This document shows, one piece after another, positions 55,568 through 63,667 of a stretch of 64,000 nucleotides of DNA; the first letter of the stretch is position 1, and each line of letters opens with the position of its first letter. The DNA is from Myroides fluvii (lineage in GTDB: Bacteria; Bacteroidota; Bacteroidia; Flavobacteriales; Flavobacteriaceae). The notes under the pieces are model-generated. The model was not told the origin of the DNA. It saw nothing but the letters and a program-made list of their open reading frames with translations, and ran no database searches. The stretch is from positions 3,182,501 to 3,246,500 of the forward strand of contig NZ_CP039934.1 in the NCBI RefSeq assembly GCF_009792295.1. Direction: 5' to 3'. The translations under genes were made by a program, and so were the position numbers.

Positions 55568-56740
55568 TTAAAGCTTACGTCTTTTCATTTCTGTTTCAAT
55601 CAAATCTAATTCGCGGTTTGTTTGTCCTTTTACTGAGGTGTTTTCTTGTGCACGTCGAATTAAGTACGGAATTACATCGCGTACAGGTCCAAAAGGAAGG
55701 TATTTTGCTACGTTATAATTCGCTTTGGCTAAGTTGAAACTGATGTTATCACTCATTCCATACAACTGACCAAAGAAAAGCCTTTTATCATCATGATTAA
55801 TTTGGTGTTTTTCCATCAAATCCATCACTAATTTTGAGCTGTTTTCATTGTGTGTTCCAGCGAATAGCGCCATGCAATCCATGTTTTCTAACATAAACGT
55901 TACACCAGCATCATAGTTGATATCTGTTGCGTTTTTATCCACACAAATTGGCGATTTATACCCTTTTTGTCCTGCGCGTTCTCGTTCAATCTCCATATAA
56001 GCACCGCGAACCACTTTCATTCCTATGTGGAATCCTTCCGCTTTCGCAATACCATGTAAATCTTTTAAGAACTGCAAACGATCCCAACGATACATCTGAG
56101 CTGTATTGTAAATCAATGCTTTTTCTTTGTTGTACTTGCGCATCATATCCAATACAATGGCATCAGCAGCATCCTGCATCCAGCTGTGTTCTGCGTCAAT
56201 TAACAACAATACATCGTTGTCATAGGCGAATTTACACGCCATGTTAAAACGGTAAACGATGCGTTCCCATTCTTTTTCTTCTGCAGCTGTAAAGGTTTTG
56301 CCTTCTCCCTTTTTAACGAACATATCGAAACGACCAAATCCAGTTGGTTTGAAAACCGCAAATGGAATAGCATCAGGTCGTGCCTTAGCCAATTCGATCG
56401 TTTTAATCGTCATATTTAATGCCGCGTCAAACTGTTCTTCGGTTTCTTTTCCTTCTACAGAATAGTCTAATACTGACGCAACTCCGCCCTGATTGTACAT
56501 GTTATCCACTACACTCAAACAGTCTTCTTCGTTTATCCCACCGCAAAAGTGGTCGAAAACCGTCGATCGGATTAATCCTGTAACCGGTAAATGAGTCTTG
56601 ATGGCAAAATTAGCTAAAGAGGACCCCATTTTTACAAGTGCGGGTTTGCTAATCATTTTAAATAAAAAGTGAGCTCTTTTTAACTCCTTATTGTTCTTAA
56701 GTGCAAAAGCTACTTCTGTATTGTTAAATAAATTTTTCAT
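55568..56740 (-). CDS. Proline dehydrogenase
   Basis: 390 residues, a stand-alone proline dehydrogenase with a FAD-binding TIM barrel. It oxidises proline to pyrroline-5-carboxylate and feeds electrons to quinones. Family motifs seen are DYSVEGKETEEQFD, VFKPTGFGRFDMF, LLIDAEHSWMQDAADAIV, GMKVVRGAYMEIER, AGTHNENSS, and GQLYGMSDNISFNLA with YLPFGPVRDVIPYLIRRAQEN at the end. It is divergent from aroB. A promoter box lies 25 bases upstream. Confidence 0.93.
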   Translation of the reverse strand: MKNLFNNTEVAFALKNNKELKRAHFLFKMISKPALVKMGSSLANFAIKTHLPVTGLIRSTVFDHFCGGINEEDCLSVVDNMYNQGGVASVLDYSVEGKETEEQFDAALNMTIKTIELAKARPDAIPFAVFKPTGFGRFDMFVKKGEGKTFTAAEEKEWERIVYRFNMACKFAYDNDVLLLIDAEHSWMQDAADAIVLDMMRKYNKEKALIYNTAQMYRWDRLQFLKDLHGIAKAEGFHIGMKVVRGAYMEIERERAGQKGYKSPICVDKNATDINYDAGVTFMLENMDCMALFAGTHNENSSKLVMDLMEKHQINHDDKRLFFGQLYGMSDNISFNLAKANYNVAKYLPFGPVRDVIPYLIRRAQENTSVKGQTNRELDLIETEMKRRKL

Positions 56741-56764
56741 TATTTGCTACTAATAACTGTTGTG

Positions 56765-56772
56765 CAAATATA
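56765..56772 (-). promoter_or_regulatory. -7 promoter box TATATTTG of proline dehydrogenase
   Basis: A perfect TAnnTTTG on the minus strand, 24 bases before the ATG at 56740. Confidence 0.6.
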
Positions 56773-56834
56773 GCTACTCTTTTAGTTTTTATTCAAAATA
56801 TTTATACTTTACTTTGTATAGAAAATGAATTTAA

Positions 56835-57902
56835 ATGATAAAAGTAGAAACAGCGGATTATCCTATTTATTTTGGAGTTGAAAGCTACGCGATTTTAGGT
56901 GACTTTTTGAACGAAAAACAATACAGTAAGTTGCTGATTTTAACAGATTCAACTTGTAACGAACTTTGTTTGCCTCATTTTTTAGCCCACCTTCCCACAG
57001 TGATTCCCTTTGAAATTATCGAGATTGAACCTGGTGAAACAGCCAAAGATCTCGCTACTTGTGAAGGAGTGTGGTCTGCCATGCTCGATTTAGAATTAGA
57101 TCGGCACAGTGCGGTTATTGCCGTTGGAGGAGGTGTTGTCTCTGATTTAGGCGGATTTGTTGCTTCTGTTTATATGCGGGGTATTGATTGTTTTGTTGTG
57201 CCAACTACCTTACTGGCTATGGTTGATGCATCTGTAGGCGGAAAAACAGGAATCGATTTGAACGGAATCAAAAATAGTATAGGGAGTTTTTCGATGCCTA
57301 AACTCGTGCTGATTGATGCAACTTATTTAGATACATTAGACCCTAGAGAACTGAAATCAGGTTATGCAGAAATGCTAAAACACGGCTTAATCCACGATGA
57401 GCGTTATTTTAAGTACCTCAAAGATATCGCACAAGTCGATTTTGCCGATATTGAAACATTGATTTATCACTCAATAAAGATAAAGAGTCAAATCGTTCAA
57501 GAAGACCCAAAAGAAGTTGGATTGCGCAAGATATTGAATTTTGGACATACCGTCGGACACGCCATTGAAAGCTATTGTTTGACAAGTTCAACCCGAGAGC
57601 GCATGTTACACGGTGAAGCAATCGCAATAGGAATGATTGTAGAATCGTACATCTCAACTGTTATTTTAGGGTTAAATACCACAGTTTATCAGGAGATTAA
57701 GGAATCTATTCAATATATTTATGGAAAACAAACTTTTATCGAAACAGAGTTGGAAGAAATACTAACCTGGATGAAGTTTGATAAGAAAAATAAGGCTGGT
57801 GAAATCCGAATGGTTTTGCTGTCGAAAATAGGAGAAAGCGCTTACGACATAGAAGTGAGTAAGGACTTGATCCTGAAAGGGTTTGAAGATTATTTAAAAT
57901 AG
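56835..57902 (+). CDS. aroB: 3-dehydroquinate synthase
   Basis: 355 residues. AroB makes 3-dehydroquinate from DAHP in the shikimate pathway, using NAD and a divalent metal. NAD-binding AVGGGVVSDLGGFVAS and the catalytic PTTLLAMVDASVGGKTGIDL segment are intact, as is NFGHTVGHAIE with its metal-binding His. The promoter region is short and shared with the divergent proline dehydrogenase gene; a shortened box, TACTTTG, precedes it. Confidence 0.95.
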   Translation: MIKVETADYPIYFGVESYAILGDFLNEKQYSKLLILTDSTCNELCLPHFLAHLPTVIPFEIIEIEPGETAKDLATCEGVWSAMLDLELDRHSAVIAVGGGVVSDLGGFVASVYMRGIDCFVVPTTLLAMVDASVGGKTGIDLNGIKNSIGSFSMPKLVLIDATYLDTLDPRELKSGYAEMLKHGLIHDERYFKYLKDIAQVDFADIETLIYHSIKIKSQIVQEDPKEVGLRKILNFGHTVGHAIESYCLTSSTRERMLHGEAIAIGMIVESYISTVILGLNTTVYQEIKESIQYIYGKQTFIETELEEILTWMKFDKKNKAGEIRMVLLSKIGESAYDIEVSKDLILKGFEDYLK

Positions 57903-57947
57903 TATTGAATTTAACCCACTTTTTAAGAATTGGATTCAATATTTTGT

Positions 57948-57955
57948 TACATTTG
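57948..57955 (+). promoter_or_regulatory. -7 promoter box TACATTTG of the arginine decarboxylase operon
   Basis: A perfect TAnnTTTG, 246 bases before the decarboxylase ATG. It predicts an unusually long leader of about 240 bases. Confidence 0.6.
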
Positions 57956-58011
57956 CGCTCGTGAAAATAGATGTTTTATATATTAGATTATGTGTTTCGT
58001 CTCGAAGAAAC

Positions 58012-58140
58012 ATGAAGCGTTTTGTTAGAAAACAAAAGGCCAATTTCATATATACGATTATTAAATATTCAAAAGAAGCACTAAACTCCTTTCGTTTTAG
58101 ACACAAGCTTCCCATTGTATTTGCCAATATTAGAGTTTGA
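58012..58140 (+). CDS. Possible basic leader peptide in the arginine decarboxylase leader
   Basis: A 42-codon frame inside the 5' leader. It starts MKRFVRKQKANF and contains five Arg and six Lys in total. The same frame is open back to a GTG at 57961, which adds IRLCVSSRRN upstream. It ends 61 bases before the decarboxylase ATG. A basic peptide before an arginine-consuming gene could sense charged arginine tRNA or polyamines during translation. This is inference; a long minus-strand frame overlaps the same DNA, and neither frame may be translated. Confidence 0.3.
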   Translation: MKRFVRKQKANFIYTIIKYSKEALNSFRFRHKLPIVFANIRV

Positions 58141-58201
58141 AAAGCGGTTTCATTACCGTTTAGATTAAAATAATTAATAACTTTTAAAATTGACTTTTCA
58201 A

Positions 58202-59605
58202 ATGAACACAAAATACGTTGATTTAATCAATCAGACTTTTTATTTCCCACAGGAGGAGTTTAAACTAAACAAAGACAACCTGCAGTTCCATAATATCGAT
58301 TTAATGGGCTTAGTTGAAAAATACGGAACTCCACTGAAATTCACTTATTTGCCGAAAATATCTGACAACATCGCCAAAGCAAAAGGGATGTTTAGAAAGG
58401 CAATGGAAAAAAATAAATACAAAGGAAATTATTACTATTGCTACTGTACCAAAAGTTCTCATTTCTCTTATGTATTAAATGAAGCATTTAAAAACGATAT
58501 TCACGTAGAAACGTCTTCTGCTTTTGATGTGAATATTGTGGAGAAGCTATTGGAAACAGGGAAAATAAACAAGGATACGTTCGTTATTTGTAACGGATTT
58601 AAACGTACGCAGTACATTGATAATATTGCAAACCTGATCAATAACAAACACGATAAAACAATTCCAATTATTGATAATTACGAAGAATTGGATCTTTTAC
58701 AAGATCAAATTAACAAGAAATTTAAAATAGGAATTCGTATTGCATCAGAGGAATCGCCTAAATTTGAGTTTTATACTTCGCGTTTGGGTATTGGATATAA
58801 GAGTATTTTGCCTTTCTATAGAAAACAAATTGCTGAAAACCCAAAAGTAGAGCTTAAAATGCTTCACTTCTTTATTAATACAGGTATTCGCGATACGGCT
58901 TACTACTGGAATGAGCTAGTAAAATGTCTAAAAGTGTACATTACGTTGAAAAAAGAATGTCCAACTTTAGATAGTTTGAATATTGGTGGAGGTTTCCCAA
59001 TCAAAGATTCTTTGGCTTTTGAATTCGATTACCAATACATGGTAGATGAAATCATCAATCAAATTAAAATCGTTTGTGAGGAAGCAGATGTAGATGTTCC
59101 GAATATCTTTACTGAATTTGGTTCGTATACTGTTGGAGAAAGTGGAGGAGCAGTCTACGAAATCTTATACCAAAAACAACAAAACGACCGTGAAAAATGG
59201 AATATGATCGACTCGTCTTTTATTACAACATTACCCGATTCTTGGGCAATTAATAAAAGATTCATTATGTTGCCAATTAACCGTTGGAATGATCCATATG
59301 AGCGTATTTTATTGGGTGGTTTAACTTGTGATAGTGATGACTACTACAATTCAGAGCAAAACTTGAATGCCATTTATTTGCCGAAATACAACAAAGAGAA
59401 GCCATTGTATATTGGATTCTTCAATACAGGAGCTTATCAAGATACGATTGGTGGATTTGGTGGTATTCACCACTGTTTAATTCCACAACCAAAACACATC
59501 TTAATTGACAAAGATGAAAATGGAATTATCGCTTCTGAATTGTTCTCTGAACAACAAACTGCAGAGGAAGTTTTGGAAATTTTAGGATACAACAAAAATA
59601 AGTAA
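58202..59605 (+). CDS. Arginine decarboxylase (fold type III PLP enzyme)
   Basis: 467 residues from ATG 58202; a TTG at 58190 is less likely. It belongs to the alanine-racemase-fold PLP decarboxylases. The PLP-lysine region near the start reads YYYCYCTKSSHFSYVLNEA, the phosphate-binding LNIGGGFPIKDS follows near 260, and EFGSYTVGESGG and GGLTCDSDDY lie in the second half. By similarity to flavobacterial proteins it is an arginine decarboxylase, giving agmatine for polyamine synthesis. A diaminopimelate or ornithine substrate is not excluded. The deoxyhypusine synthase homologue follows 30 bases later. Confidence 0.83.
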   Translation: MNTKYVDLINQTFYFPQEEFKLNKDNLQFHNIDLMGLVEKYGTPLKFTYLPKISDNIAKAKGMFRKAMEKNKYKGNYYYCYCTKSSHFSYVLNEAFKNDIHVETSSAFDVNIVEKLLETGKINKDTFVICNGFKRTQYIDNIANLINNKHDKTIPIIDNYEELDLLQDQINKKFKIGIRIASEESPKFEFYTSRLGIGYKSILPFYRKQIAENPKVELKMLHFFINTGIRDTAYYWNELVKCLKVYITLKKECPTLDSLNIGGGFPIKDSLAFEFDYQYMVDEIINQIKIVCEEADVDVPNIFTEFGSYTVGESGGAVYEILYQKQQNDREKWNMIDSSFITTLPDSWAINKRFIMLPINRWNDPYERILLGGLTCDSDDYYNSEQNLNAIYLPKYNKEKPLYIGFFNTGAYQDTIGGFGGIHHCLIPQPKHILIDKDENGIIASELFSEQQTAEEVLEILGYNKNK

Positions 59606-59635
59606 CAAATTAGTAAAATATAAAAGATTAATAAA

Positions 59636-60610
59636 ATGAGTAAAGGACCGATTAGTCAGTTTATTGAGCATCAATATAGACATTTTAATGCAGCGGCATT
59701 AGTTGATGCTGCAAAAGGATATGAATTGCATTTAGCAGAAGGTGGAAAAATGTTGATCTCTATGGGAGGTGCAATGAGTACAGCCGAATTAGGTATTTCA
59801 TTAGCAGAAATGATCCGTCAAGATAAAGTTCACTTTATCTCTTGTACAGGAGCAAACCTAGAAGAAGATGTAATGAATCTAGTAGCTCACTCTCACTATA
59901 AAAGAGTGCCAAACTACAGAGATTTAACGCCAGAGCAAGAAAGAGAGTTATTAGATAACCACTATAACCGTGTAACGGATACGTGTATTCCTGAAGAAGA
60001 AGCATTCCGTCGTTTACAAAAACACTTGGAAGATGTATGGCATGCTGCTGAAGCAAAAGGAGAGCGTTATTTCCCACACGAATTCTTATACCAAGTTGTC
60101 AATTCAGGTGTGTTAGAGCAATACTATGAAATCGATCCAAAAGATTCATGGATTGTAGCAGCGGCAGAGAAAAACTTGCCAATTGTTGTTCCAGGATGGG
60201 AAGATTCAACGTGTGGAAATATCTTTACTTCAAACGTAATTAAAGGTAAATTAAACGTTCATACAGTAAAATCAGGAATTGAGTACATGATCTTCTTGAC
60301 AGAATGGTACCGTGCAAATTCAGGAGGTAAAGGAGTAGGTTTCTTCCAAATCGCAGGAGGTATTTCTGGAGATTTCCCTATTTGTGTTGTTCCAATGATG
60401 TATCAAGATTTAGAATGGGAAGATGTACCTTTCTGGGCTTATTTCTGTCAAATCTCTGATTCTACAACTTCGTACGGTTCTTATTCTGGTGCAGTGCCAA
60501 ATGAGAAAATTACATGGGGTAAATTGGATATTGATACACCAAAATATGTAATCGAATCCGATGCTACAATCGTTGCACCGTTGGTATTTGCTTACATTCT
60601 AGGTCATTAA
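59636..60610 (+). CDS. Deoxyhypusine synthase family protein
   Basis: 324 residues, homologous to deoxyhypusine synthase. NAD-site segments MLISMGGAMSTAELG, SCTGANLEEDV and VPGWEDSTCGN are present. The reactive lysine of the family is conserved as Lys296 in KITWGKLD. Bacteria lack eIF5A, so the bacterial enzymes act on small amines, for instance making homospermidine or related polyamines. The gene lies right behind arginine decarboxylase without an agmatinase gene between. That points to a role in polyamine synthesis; the exact reaction is unknown. Confidence 0.88.
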   Translation: MSKGPISQFIEHQYRHFNAAALVDAAKGYELHLAEGGKMLISMGGAMSTAELGISLAEMIRQDKVHFISCTGANLEEDVMNLVAHSHYKRVPNYRDLTPEQERELLDNHYNRVTDTCIPEEEAFRRLQKHLEDVWHAAEAKGERYFPHEFLYQVVNSGVLEQYYEIDPKDSWIVAAAEKNLPIVVPGWEDSTCGNIFTSNVIKGKLNVHTVKSGIEYMIFLTEWYRANSGGKGVGFFQIAGGISGDFPICVVPMMYQDLEWEDVPFWAYFCQISDSTTSYGSYSGAVPNEKITWGKLDIDTPKYVIESDATIVAPLVFAYILGH

Positions 60611-60649
60611 TGTATAGAAAAAAAATCTCAATAAAATATTGGCATTTTA

Positions 60650-60680
60650 TTTGTTAATTAGGATTTAGCTATTACATTTG
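60650..60680 (+). promoter_or_regulatory. Canonical Bacteroidota promoter, TTTG-N19-TACATTTG
   Basis: A -33 TTTG (60650-60653) and a -7 TACATTTG (60673-60680) with exactly 19 bases between them, 24 bases before ATG 60705. It is the best promoter in the window. Confidence 0.8.
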
Positions 60681-60704
60681 AAAACGAAATACAATAAATA
60701 AAAA

Positions 60705-61004
60705 ATGAAGAGAGTAATTGTTGATTACGCGAAATTAACAAACGAAATTTTGACACTTCTAGTGGAAAAATTTCCCGATGGTTATGACGATTCAGATATT
60801 ATTCGTTTTAAAAATATTAAAAACGAAACTGTTGAGGCTGTTGAGGTGAGAACAGAAGACACCATCTATTTGGTTAAAGTAAGTACTAAGTTAGCAGATC
60901 GTATCGAAAATTTCGATGACGAAGATGAAGAAGATTTTGTAGATCCTGCAGATGATTCTTTAGATGCATTAAAAGACTTAGAAATCGCTGACGAAGAAGA
61001 TTAA
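60705..61004 (+). CDS. Small acidic conserved protein of unknown function
   Basis: 99 residues. A folded N-terminal part (MKRVIVDYAKLTNEILTLL, then YLVKVSTKLADRI) is followed by a strongly acidic tail (NFDDEDEEDFVDPADDSLDALKDLEIADEED). I do not recognise a named family, though similar proteins seem common in flavobacteria. The canonical promoter and strong terminator show it is a well-expressed single-gene unit. Confidence 0.75.
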   Translation: MKRVIVDYAKLTNEILTLLVEKFPDGYDDSDIIRFKNIKNETVEAVEVRTEDTIYLVKVSTKLADRIENFDDEDEEDFVDPADDSLDALKDLEIADEED

Positions 61005-61028
61005 CGGTTTCAGGTAATATATCATATT

Positions 61029-61057
61029 AGGCTATCGCATTGCGATAGCCTTTTTTT
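61029..61057 (+). terminator. Rho-independent terminator
   Basis: 10-bp perfect arms AGGCTATCGC/GCGATAGCCT, a 3-base loop and seven T. Confidence 0.92.
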
Positions 61058-61169
61058 ATGCGTTAATGCGAGGAGAGATAGCCAATAACTGTTTCCCCCT
61101 GGAGCGGACAAAAAAAGCGAAGAAACAGAAAGGCAGGTCGGAGCATAGGGCAATACGAAACAATTAACG

Positions 61170-61637
61170 TTAGCTGATTGCGCACTTCAATAAGACCATA
61201 TCAATCATCTGTTTTCCATTTTCAAAGATAGGTTCCGGATAATGGTCAATGAAAAAATTTTCTCGCTTGGCGTATAGCACAAAGCCATTGCGTTCATAGA
61301 AGCGTATTTGAGCCTCTCCCGTGTCACTGGTTCCGACGATTAGCGTTTGGTAGCTTTGCTGGCGGGCTATGCTTTTAATTTGATCGATCAAATAACTCCC
61401 AATGTGCTTGTTTTGATAGGCGGTGTGAACCGCTATGTTTTTTATTTCCAGCGTTTTGTCGTCTATAGGGTAGAGGCAAAAAACAGCAATTTCTTTTTGC
61501 TCATGCCATGCGCTATAAACACGACTGTTATCTACGTATTTTTCTATAGCCTCAAGGGTTTCATCGGCCAATAGAAGTAAATCTATCGGATAGGTGTTGT
61601 CTAGAATTTCTTTAATTTGAAGTGACTCAAGTAGCAT
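61170..61637 (-). CDS. GNAT family N-acetyltransferase
   Basis: 155 residues from the ATG at 61637. The open frame continues upstream to 61685, but the promoter box at 61660-61667 lies inside that extension. The acetyl-CoA-binding segment is IKNIAVHTAYQNKHIGSYLIDQIKSIA (Q/RxxGxG/A-like), followed by FYERNGFVLYAKRENFF, typical of the GNAT fold. The substrate is unknown. It is a single-gene unit on the minus strand between two plus-strand genes. Confidence 0.85.
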   Translation of the reverse strand: MLLESLQIKEILDNTYPIDLLLLADETLEAIEKYVDNSRVYSAWHEQKEIAVFCLYPIDDKTLEIKNIAVHTAYQNKHIGSYLIDQIKSIARQQSYQTLIVGTSDTGEAQIRFYERNGFVLYAKRENFFIDHYPEPIFENGKQMIDMVLLKCAIS

Positions 61638-61659
61638 AGTAGTTGAATTTAATCTGACG

Positions 61660-61667
61660 CAAAAATA
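61660..61667 (-). promoter_or_regulatory. -7 promoter box TATTTTTG of the GNAT gene
   Basis: A perfect TAnnTTTG on the minus strand, 22 bases before the ATG at 61637. It decides the start codon. Confidence 0.6.
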
Positions 61668-61773
61668 AGGTCTTTCCCCGATCAAAGGGAGTTGTCTCCA
61701 TGAAAAGTGAAGGATATTGTTTTATTTGATGGTGTTCTTCCTTGTGGATAGAAGAATTTATGTAAAAATTGAA

Positions 61774-61781
61774 TATATTTG
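61774..61781 (+). promoter_or_regulatory. -7 promoter box TATATTTG of ychF
   Basis: A perfect TAnnTTTG, 36 bases before ATG 61818. Confidence 0.6.
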
Positions 61782-61817
61782 CAAGCATTATAAAAAAGAC
61801 AATAAGTTACTAAAAAT

Positions 61818-62912
61818 ATGAAAGCAGGTATTGTAGGATTGCCTAATGTTGGAAAATCAACATTATTTAATTGTTTATCAAACGCTAAAGCGCAAAGTGC
61901 AAACTTCCCATTCTGTACAATTGAACCTAACGTTGGTGTGGTGAACGTACCAGATCCACGTTTGTCGAAATTAGAAGAATTAGTGAATCCAGAGCGCGTT
62001 TTACCAGCAACAGTGGAAATCGTTGATATTGCAGGATTGGTAAAAGGAGCAAGTAAAGGAGAGGGATTAGGAAATCAATTTTTAGGAAATATTCGCGAGT
62101 GTAATGCGATTATCCATGTTTTGCGTTGTTTTGACAACGATAATATCGTGCACGTAGATGGAAAAGTAAATCCAATTCGCGACAAAGAAACAATTGATAT
62201 TGAGTTGCAGTTAAAGGATCTAGATACAGTTGAAAAACGTTTAGAGAAAGTAAAAAAAGCAGCCAAAACAGGAAATAAAGAAGCGCAAGTAGAAGCGGAC
62301 TTATTAGAGCGAATCAGAGAGAACTTGTTAGCAGGTAAATCGGCTCGTGTGGTTGAAGCAAAAAATCAAGACGAAGTAGAGCTATTAGAAGCTTTTCAGT
62401 TGATTACAAGCAAGCCTGTTTTATATGTATGTAACGTAGATGAAGGAGCAGCTGTAAATGGAAATGACTATGTAGAGCAAGTAAAAGAGCTGGTAAAAGA
62501 TGAAAATGCAGAAGTAATTGTTTTAGCCGTTGGAACGGAAGCAGATATTACGGAATTAGAAACATTCGAAGAGCGTCAGATGTTCTTAGAAGATTTGGGT
62601 TTACAAGAGCCTGGATCATCTAAGTTAATCCGTTCGGCCTATCAATTGCTTAAATTGCAAACGTACTTCACAGCAGGAGTGAAAGAAGTAAGAGCTTGGA
62701 CGATTAATGTTGGCGATACAGCACCGCAAGCAGCAGGTGTTATCCATTCCGATTTTGAAAAAGGATTTATTCGCGCAGAAGTTATTGCATATGATGATTA
62801 TGTGGCGTTTGGTTCGGAAGCAAAAGTAAAAGAAGCAGGAAAATTAAGAGTAGAAGGAAAAGAATATATCGTTAAAGATGGTGATGTAATGCATTTCCGT
62901 TTTAACGTATAA
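61818..62912 (+). CDS. ychF: Ribosome-binding ATPase YchF
   Basis: 364 residues, the usual length. YchF is a P-loop protein of the Obg family that prefers ATP and binds ribosomes. G1 is GLPNVGKST (residues 7-15), G3 is DIAGLVKGASKGEGLGNQFL, and the G4 position reads NVDE rather than NKxD, as expected for its ATP preference. A helical domain and a C-terminal TGS domain (VRAWTINVGDTAPQAAGVIHSDFEKGFIRAEV) complete it. Confidence 0.96.
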   Translation: MKAGIVGLPNVGKSTLFNCLSNAKAQSANFPFCTIEPNVGVVNVPDPRLSKLEELVNPERVLPATVEIVDIAGLVKGASKGEGLGNQFLGNIRECNAIIHVLRCFDNDNIVHVDGKVNPIRDKETIDIELQLKDLDTVEKRLEKVKKAAKTGNKEAQVEADLLERIRENLLAGKSARVVEAKNQDEVELLEAFQLITSKPVLYVCNVDEGAAVNGNDYVEQVKELVKDENAEVIVLAVGTEADITELETFEERQMFLEDLGLQEPGSSKLIRSAYQLLKLQTYFTAGVKEVRAWTINVGDTAPQAAGVIHSDFEKGFIRAEVIAYDDYVAFGSEAKVKEAGKLRVEGKEYIVKDGDVMHFRFNV

Positions 62913-62936
62913 GGATATTTTATGCTATAAATATTG

Positions 62937-62967
62937 AAGAGAGGTTGATTTTAACCTCTCTTTTTTT
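62937..62967 (+). terminator. Rho-independent terminator of ychF
   Basis: 10-bp arms AAGAGAGGTT/AACCTCTCTT, a 6-base loop and seven T. Confidence 0.9.
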
Positions 62968-62994
62968 GTATATTTATTTTTATTTTAATAGGTT

Positions 62995-63663
62995 ATGAGC
63001 AAAAAAGCAGCAACGTTTTTGGCGCGTTTTTTCTTGTGTCTTTTTACGTTGGTCATCGGGTATGTTGGCGTTTTTTACGCCTTGTCTTTTGTGTCTACAC
63101 CTGTGGAAGTGAGGGAGTTAAGTGCAGATGAAGAACCAATCATCATTTATTTATCGACCAATGGTGTACATACGGATTTTGTAGTACCTGTTACTACAGA
63201 AGTGATGGATTGGAAGACAAAATTTACCTTGCCTACATCGCAAGTGAAATGGCTTGCTTTTGGTTGGGGAGATCAGGGATTCTATCTGAATACACCCAAT
63301 TGGAGTGATTTACAAATGTCAACCGCCTTAGCGGCACTGTCTGGTAGAGGAGCTTCAGCCATGCATGTTACGGCTTATCCTTCGTTTACGGTAGATTCAG
63401 ATGCGGTTGAACTGTTGCTTTCGCCTAAGGAATATCGGGAACTGGTGCTGTATATTGATCATACGTTTCAAAAGAATGAGGGGCTTTACCAGCGAATAGA
63501 AACCAGCGCTTATGGACCGTATGATGCATTTTATCAGGCAAAAGGAAGTTATAGTTTATTCTATACTTGCAATACCTGGGTGAATCAAGGATTAAAACGA
63601 ATAAATCAAAAAGCTGCTTTGTGGACTTTACATGACCAAGGCATATTCAGACATTATAAATAA
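62995..63663 (+). CDS. TIGR02117/DUF2459 family exported protein
   Basis: 222 residues. A hydrophobic N-terminal segment (FFLCLFTLVIGYVGVFYALSF) is a signal anchor. The family core follows: IYLSTNGVHTDFVVPV, then WLAFGWGDQGFYLNTPNWSDL and FYTCNTWVNQGLK. This is the TIGR02117/DUF2459 family, of unknown function. The next gene begins 5 bases after its stop codon, so the two are cotranscribed. Confidence 0.85.
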   Translation: MSKKAATFLARFFLCLFTLVIGYVGVFYALSFVSTPVEVRELSADEEPIIIYLSTNGVHTDFVVPVTTEVMDWKTKFTLPTSQVKWLAFGWGDQGFYLNTPNWSDLQMSTALAALSGRGASAMHVTAYPSFTVDSDAVELLLSPKEYRELVLYIDHTFQKNEGLYQRIETSAYGPYDAFYQAKGSYSLFYTCNTWVNQGLKRINQKAALWTLHDQGIFRHYK

Positions 63664-63667
63664 TACT

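Noticed and set aside
57936..58211. A 91-codon minus-strand frame over the arginine decarboxylase leader
   Set aside because: It starts over the decarboxylase ATG, ends across the promoter box, and has no promoter or family likeness. The possible plus-strand leader peptide fits the context better.
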